From assembly GCF_009758015.1 (NCBI RefSeq), contig NZ_WSEL01000003.1:62001-126000 (forward strand): a stretch of 64,000 nucleotides of DNA, written 5' to 3'. A program made the position numbers and the translations under genes. Shown piece after piece: positions 59,616-64,000 of this stretch (positions within the stretch are counted from its first letter, which is position 1; every line of letters begins with the position of its first letter). This stretch comes from Ramlibacter pinisoli (GTDB lineage: Bacteria > Pseudomonadota > Gammaproteobacteria > Burkholderiales > Burkholderiaceae_C). Below the pieces are notes generated by a model. The model worked only from the letters and a program-made list of their open reading frames with translations. It did not search any database and was not told where the DNA came from.

Positions 59616-60932
59616 TCAGCGCGACTCGCGCTCGCGGCCACGGGCGTTGTCGCGGGTTCGCGCGTCCACGGAGGAGGAGCCGGACGAGCCGGCAGCGGGG
59701 CCACTGGGCGGGACAGCCGGCTCGGGTGCGATGGCCGGCGTGCCGGACGCCACCTGCTGCAACAGGCGATCGAGCGGGAGGTACAGCAGACTGGCCCCCT
59801 GGCGCGACTCGACCAGCACCTTGGTGACGCTGGCGTAGATCTGCTGCATGGTCTCGAGGTACAGGCGGTCGCGGGTGACCTGCGGCGCCTTCTGGTACTG
59901 GGCCAGCACGGCGTTGAAGCGCTGCGTGTCGCCCTGCGCCTGCGAGACCACGCGGGACTTGTAGCCCTCGGCCTCTTCCTTCAGCCGCGCGGCGGAACCG
60001 ACGGCGCGCGGGATGACGTCGTTGGCGTAGGCCTGGGCCTCGTTCTTGGCCCGCTCGCGCTCCTGGCCGGCCTTGAGCACGTCGTCGAAGGCGGACTGCA
60101 CCTGCTCCGGGGGACGCACGCCGCCCTGCTGCAGGTTGATGCCCACCACCTCGATGCCGACCTTGTAGCGGTCCAGGATCTGCTGCATCAGGGTGCGCAC
60201 GCGCGGCCCGATCTGGTCCCGCTCGTCGGCCAGTGCGGAATCCATGCGCATCTTGCCGACCACGTCGCGCACGGCCGTCTCGGCCGCCTGCACCACTGCC
60301 TCGCCCGGGTTCTTGCTCTCGAACAGGTAGGCGCGTGCGTCGTTCAGCCGGTACTGCACGGCGAACTTGATCTCGACGATGTTCTCGTCCTCGGTCAGCA
60401 TGGCCGACTCGCGCAGGCCGGTGGCCTTGATGACGGCGTCGCGGCCGACGTCGACCGAGCGGATCTGCGTGACGTTCACGACGTCATGGCGCTCGATCGG
60501 GTATGGCAGCCGGTAGTTGATGCCGGCACCGACCGAGGAGTGGTAGCGGCCGAAGCGCGTGACCACCGCCTGCTGGCCTTCCTGCACGATGAAGATGCCG
60601 GTGCCCAGCCAGATGAGGGCCAGCACGCCGATGATCAGACCGACGCCCAGGCCCGCGCTCTTCATGTCGGGCTGGAAGCCGCCACCGTTGTTGCCGGGAT
60701 CGGGACGGCGGCCGCGGTTGCCTCCGAAGAGGCCACCCAGGCGGCGATTGAAATCGCGCCAGAGCTCGTCGAGGTCGGGTGGACCCTGGTTGGGGCCGCG
60801 GCCGTTGCCGCCCTCGGGCTTGTTGTCCTTGCCGTCGTCGCCCCCGCGCCCCCAGCGCGGATCGTTCAGGTTGAACATGCCTCGGACGCGGCCCGGGAGA
60901 GCCGCCAGGACGCCGGGGAAGTGGAGCTTCAT
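59616..60932 (-). CDS. hflK: HflK, SPFH-family FtsH regulator
   Basis: A 438-residue SPFH protein. A long Gly/Asn-rich N-terminal tail (about residues 20-90, including GGNGRGPNQGPPDLDELWRD) precedes the single helix (GLGVGLIIGVLALIWLGTGI). The SPFH domain follows (FIVQEGQQAVVTRFGRYHSS). The C-terminus is Pro/Ser-rich and ends in a basic RGRERESR. It partners HflC at the FtsH complex. Confidence 0.96.
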   Translation of the reverse strand: MKLHFPGVLAALPGRVRGMFNLNDPRWGRGGDDGKDNKPEGGNGRGPNQGPPDLDELWRDFNRRLGGLFGGNRGRRPDPGNNGGGFQPDMKSAGLGVGLIIGVLALIWLGTGIFIVQEGQQAVVTRFGRYHSSVGAGINYRLPYPIERHDVVNVTQIRSVDVGRDAVIKATGLRESAMLTEDENIVEIKFAVQYRLNDARAYLFESKNPGEAVVQAAETAVRDVVGKMRMDSALADERDQIGPRVRTLMQQILDRYKVGIEVVGINLQQGGVRPPEQVQSAFDDVLKAGQERERAKNEAQAYANDVIPRAVGSAARLKEEAEGYKSRVVSQAQGDTQRFNAVLAQYQKAPQVTRDRLYLETMQQIYASVTKVLVESRQGASLLYLPLDRLLQQVASGTPAIAPEPAVPPSGPAAGSSGSSSVDARTRDNARGRERESR

Positions 60933-60973
60933 GCGCTTCGTGTTGTGGTCGTTGCTTGGTCGATTGTGCCCAA

Positions 60974-62152
60974 TCAGGCGGGCTCGTCGTGCAATTCGGG
61001 ACTTGAACGGGGGGATGTGTGCTGCGCGGCACTCGCCGCGCGCTCGGCCAGCTCGGCTCTCAGCTCTGCCAGGCCCTCCCCCGTGCGGCTGCTGACGAAC
61101 AGGCGCCGGACCGCCTCGCCCTCGAGTCCGAACAGGTCGCTGCGCACCCGGGGCTGCTGCGACGGCTCGAGCGCATCGGTCTTGTTGAACACCAGCACCT
61201 GCGGCACGTGGTCGGCCCCGATTTCCTGCAGTACGCGCTGCACTTCACCGATCTGCTCGGGGTGGTTCGGGTTGGCGGCATCGACCACGTGCAGCAGCAG
61301 GTCGGCGTCGGTCGCCTCCTGCAGCGTGGCCTGGAAGGCGTCGATGAGGCCGTGCGGCAGGTCGCGGATGAAGCCGACCGTGTCGGACAGCGACACCGAC
61401 CGGCCGGCCCCCTCGGCGTCGCCCAGGTAGAGCTGGCGGGTGGTGGTGTCGAGGGTCGCGAAGAGCTGGTCGGCGGCGTAGGCCCGCGCCTTCACCAGCG
61501 CATTGAACAGCGTCGACTTTCCGGCGTTGGTGTAGCCGACGATGGAGATGTTGTAGGCGCCCTGGCGCTCGCGCTGGCGCCGCTGGGTGTGGCGCTGCTT
61601 CTTCACCTTCTCGAGCCGGTCGCGGGTACGCCGGATGGCATCGCCGATCATCCGGCGGTCGAGTTCGATCTGCTTTTCGCCCGGACCGCCGCGCACGCCC
61701 GCGCCGCCGGTCTGGCGCTCCAGGTGCGACCAGCGGCGCACCAGGCGCGTGCTGACGTACTGCAGGCGGGCCAGCTCGACCTGCAGTTTGCCTTCGTGGC
61801 TGCGCGCCCGCTGGGCGAAGATCTCCAGGATCAGCAGGGTGCGGTCGTTGACCGGCAGGCCCAGGTGGCGCTCGAGGTTGCGCTGCTGGCCGGGGCTGAG
61901 CGACTGGTCGAACAGCACTTCGGTGGCGCCATGCTCCTCGGCCAGGGCCTTGATCTCGTCGGCCTTGCCCTTGCCGACGAACAGCGCGGCGTCCGGCGCC
62001 TTGCGCTTGGCGGTGATGCGGGCCACCGGCTGCAGGCCGGCCGTGCGGGCGAGCTCGCCCAGTTCGGCGAGCTCGCCGTCGAAATGGGGCAGCCCGAGAT
62101 CCACCCCGACCAGGACGGTGGGGGCGGTGGAACGATCAGGGGAATCAGGCAA
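60974..62152 (-). CDS. hflX: GTPase HflX
   Basis: A 392-residue ribosome-associated GTPase that rescues stalled or heat-damaged ribosomes. The N-terminal domain has HFDGELAELGELARTAG and ARLQYVSTRLVRRWSHLERQ. The GTPase has G1 GYTNAGKST (about 203-211), G3 DTVGFIRDLP and G4 NKTD. The C-terminus ends SPELHDEPA. It lies between hfq and hflK in the standard block. Confidence 0.96.
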   Translation of the reverse strand: MPDSPDRSTAPTVLVGVDLGLPHFDGELAELGELARTAGLQPVARITAKRKAPDAALFVGKGKADEIKALAEEHGATEVLFDQSLSPGQQRNLERHLGLPVNDRTLLILEIFAQRARSHEGKLQVELARLQYVSTRLVRRWSHLERQTGGAGVRGGPGEKQIELDRRMIGDAIRRTRDRLEKVKKQRHTQRRQRERQGAYNISIVGYTNAGKSTLFNALVKARAYAADQLFATLDTTTRQLYLGDAEGAGRSVSLSDTVGFIRDLPHGLIDAFQATLQEATDADLLLHVVDAANPNHPEQIGEVQRVLQEIGADHVPQVLVFNKTDALEPSQQPRVRSDLFGLEGEAVRRLFVSSRTGEGLAELRAELAERAASAAQHTSPRSSPELHDEPA

Positions 62153-62218
62153 ATCGGCGTCCGGGGGATTTCGGCGGTGGAAGACCCCCGGCGCGCGTGC
62201 CGCGAGCCGCGCCCGCGA

Positions 62219-62464
62219 TCAGGTGGCGGCTTCGTTGCTCTCGGCCGTGGAGAAGTTCACGGCCCGGCCGGGGACGATGGTGGAGATGGCGTGCTTGTAG
62301 ACCATCTGGGTCACCGTGTTGCGAAGGAGCACCACGTATTGGTCGAACGATTCGATCTGGCCCTGCAACTTGATGCCGTTGACGAGGTAGATCGACACCG
62401 GCACGTGCTCCCGTCGCAGCGTGTTGAGGAACGGGTCTTGTAGCAGCTGCCCTTTGTTGCTCAC
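62219..62464 (-). CDS. hfq: RNA chaperone Hfq
   Basis: An 81-residue Sm-like hexameric RNA chaperone that pairs small RNAs with mRNAs. Sm1 is [21 protein letters not shown], with [18 protein letters not shown], and Sm2 is VYKHAIST. The start is GTG with GGAG six bases upstream. A sigma70-like promoter is visible upstream (see 62501-62528). Confidence 0.98.
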   Translation of the reverse strand: MSNKGQLLQDPFLNTLRREHVPVSIYLVNGIKLQGQIESFDQYVVLLRNTVTQMVYKHAISTIVPGRAVNFSTAESNEAAT

Positions 62465-62500
62465 GATATTCTCCGTGTTCGAAGCGTTGTTGGAACTTGC

Positions 62501-62528
62501 ACCTTACCACAGCGACCCAGCCGTGCAA
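62501..62528 (-). promoter_or_regulatory. Candidate hfq promoter
   Basis: On the minus strand, TTGCAC (-35, 62528-62523) and TAAGGT (-10, 62506-62501) are separated by 16 bases, ending 36 bases before the hfq GTG. Both match sigma70 well at the key positions. The 137-base gap between der and hfq holds nothing else recognisable. Confidence 0.5.
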
Positions 62529-62601
62529 GTAGGCAGCGGGCTAGACCCGGCACTTGGGGATGGCACGGGGTCGTTCAAGTGCGTGAGGCCTCCCCGGGCC
62601 G

Positions 62602-63936
62602 TCATTCCTTGTCGGCGTAGGGATTGTGGGAGGTCTTCAGCTCGATGCGCAGCGGCGTCCCGATGAGATTGAACTCCTTGCGGAACCGGCCCTCGAGGAA
62701 GCGCTTGTAGGCATCGGTCACGTGCTCCAGCGAGTTGCCGTGGATCACGATCACCGGCGGGTTCATGCCGCCCTGGTGCGCATAGCGCAGCTTGGGCCGG
62801 AACATGCCCGACCGCTTGGGGGCCTGGAACTGCACCGCCTCCTGCAGCAGCCGCGTGAGCACCGGGGTCGACATCTTGGTCATCGCGGCCTGGTGGGCCT
62901 GGGCGATCGATTGCCACACGGGCGTCAGGCCCTGGCGCTTCTTGGCCGAGATCAGGTGCAGGGCCGCGAACTTCAGGAACGCCAGCCGAGCCTCGATCTG
63001 GCGCTGCACCTGCTCGCGCTGGTAGGCATCCACGGCGTCCCACTTGTTGATGGCCAGGACCACCGCCCGGCCGCTCTCGAGGATGTAGCCGGCGATGTGG
63101 GCGTCCTGGTCGGTCACGCCCTGCGTGGCGTCGAGCAGCAGCAGCACGACGTTGGCGGACTCGATCGCCTGCAGCGTCTTGACGACCGAGAACTTCTCGA
63201 TCGCCTCGAACACCTTGCCCTTGCGGCGCAGGCCGGCGGTGTCGATGAGCTCGTAGCGCTTGCCGCCCCGCTCGAACGGCACCGAGATGGCGTCGCGCGT
63301 GGTGCCCGGCAGGTCGAAGGCCACCAGGCGTTCCTCGCCCAGCCAGGTGTTGATGAGGGTGGACTTGCCGACGTTGGGCCGGCCGGCCACCGCCAGCTTG
63401 ATGACGCTCTCGTTGACGGCCGCCTCGTCCTCGTCGTCCGGCAGGCCCAGCGGCTCCAGGGCCACCTCGACCAGGCTGCGGATCCCCTGCCCGTGCGCGG
63501 CCGAGACGGCGTGTACCTCGCCCAGGCCGAGTTCATAGAACTCGGTGAGCTGAACGCCCTCGGTCATGCCCTCGGCCTTGTTGGCCGCCAGCACCGTCGG
63601 CTTGCCCAGCTTGCGCAGGTAGTTGGCGATGTCGTGGTCCTGGGCCGAGAGGCCGCCGCGGGCGTCGACCACGAAGACCACCACGTCCGCCTCGGCCACG
63701 GCCTGCCGCGTCTGCTTGGCCATCTCCATGAAGATGCCCGACTCGGCCGTGGGCTCGAAGCCGCCGGTGTCGATGACGATGAACTCGTGCTTGCCCTGCC
63801 GCGCGTTGCCGTAGTGGCGGTCGCGCGTGAGGCCGGCGAAGTCGGCCACGATGGCGTCGCGCGACTTGGTGATGCGGTTGAAGAGCGTCGACTTGCCGAC
63901 GTTCGGGCGGCCCACCAGGGCCATCACGGGTTTCAT
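62602..63936 (-). CDS. der: GTPase Der (EngA)
   Basis: A 444-residue double GTPase essential for assembly of the 50S ribosomal subunit. The two G domains have GRPNVGKST at residues 8-16 and about 182-190. Further motifs are [18 protein letters not shown] and NKWD, and a KH-like domain is at the C-terminus ([19 protein letters not shown]). It is next to bamB, as in most proteobacteria. Confidence 0.97.
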   Translation of the reverse strand: MKPVMALVGRPNVGKSTLFNRITKSRDAIVADFAGLTRDRHYGNARQGKHEFIVIDTGGFEPTAESGIFMEMAKQTRQAVAEADVVVFVVDARGGLSAQDHDIANYLRKLGKPTVLAANKAEGMTEGVQLTEFYELGLGEVHAVSAAHGQGIRSLVEVALEPLGLPDDEDEAAVNESVIKLAVAGRPNVGKSTLINTWLGEERLVAFDLPGTTRDAISVPFERGGKRYELIDTAGLRRKGKVFEAIEKFSVVKTLQAIESANVVLLLLDATQGVTDQDAHIAGYILESGRAVVLAINKWDAVDAYQREQVQRQIEARLAFLKFAALHLISAKKRQGLTPVWQSIAQAHQAAMTKMSTPVLTRLLQEAVQFQAPKRSGMFRPKLRYAHQGGMNPPVIVIHGNSLEHVTDAYKRFLEGRFRKEFNLIGTPLRIELKTSHNPYADKE

Positions 63937-63956
63937 GGTCCGCCCTCGGGATGCGG

Positions 63957-64000
63957 TTATTGCGGCACGAAGCCGTAGACCCCGCCGTTGCGGGTGACAA
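63957..64000 (-). CDS. bamB: Probable C-terminus of outer-membrane assembly protein BamB
   Basis: The last 13 codons of an upstream minus-strand gene end ...[13 protein letters not shown] then TAA, 20 bases before the der ATG. The sequence fits a PQQ-type beta-propeller end, and bamB is the expected neighbour of der. Only the C-terminus is in the window, so the identification rests mostly on gene order. Confidence 0.5.
   Translation of the reverse strand, partial: VTRNGGVYGFVPQ

Overview
This window is GC-rich chromosomal DNA from a betaproteobacterium of order Burkholderiales, most likely family Comamonadaceae (Ramlibacter/Variovorax-like). The evidence is the gene order bamB-der-hfq-hflX-hflK-hflC-DUF2065-hisZ-purA-phosphoribosyltransferase at the right end, a Bug/TctC binding protein, an IclR-type pobR divergent from pobA, and intergenic repeats typical of that family. 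The genus is an inference. I saw no rRNA, tRNA, CRISPR array, prophage or intact transposase gene. Coding density is high, and GC bias creates very long antisense open frames, which were discarded.

Layout. 1-10.6 kb is an accessory catabolic and transport region: an amidohydrolase/decarboxylase cut by the window edge and divergent from a hydroxyisobutyrate-dehydrogenase-like enzyme across a perfect 16-bp palindrome; a CobW-type GTPase beside an LVIVD-repeat protein; a Bug-type binding protein with a TetR regulator; a second dehydrogenase; a cytochrome c'; a LivK-type binding protein; and a Bcr/CflA-type MFS exporter. 10.6-18.6 kb holds hrpA, a membrane protein with a degenerate GGDEF-like domain, argA and dsbB. 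18.6-22.6 kb is the sulfate uptake operon sbp-cysT-cysW-cysA (minus strand). 22.7-25.5 kb has a 1-Cys peroxiredoxin and the divergent pobR/pobA pair for 4-hydroxybenzoate.

25.8-46.2 kb is a looser region of repair and stress genes and small proteins of unknown function. It includes a short class III CoA-transferase, a YgiQ radical SAM protein, a DUF924 protein, a glutathione S-transferase, exonuclease III, a PD-(D/E)XK nuclease fused to an XPD/DinG-like helicase, CsbD, a fused DUF2868-DUF3482-like protein without its GTPase motif, DUF3606, a PAS-GAF hybrid histidine kinase and a divergent FtsH-like protease. 46.3-55.2 kb contains a MarR-GNAT fusion, a DMT exporter coupled to a two-gene chromate transporter, rlmB coupled to a sirtuin and a lipoprotein, a LolD/YbbA-type ATPase divergent from a TesA-like esterase, mnmH and metC. 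55.3-64 kb is the conserved housekeeping block, all on the minus strand.

The most unusual non-coding feature is a pair of inverted copies of a ~270-bp MITE-like element, at 2.1 kb and 17.5 kb. One copy has perfect 26-bp terminal inverted repeats. Other points for follow-up are repeat-derived insertions inside hrpA, the GTPase-less fused DUF protein, the nuclease-helicase fusion, the FtsH-like protease with its own terminator, and an orphan stem-loop/terminator that may mark a small RNA. None of these is shown by sequence alone to be a new system; they are the best candidates here.
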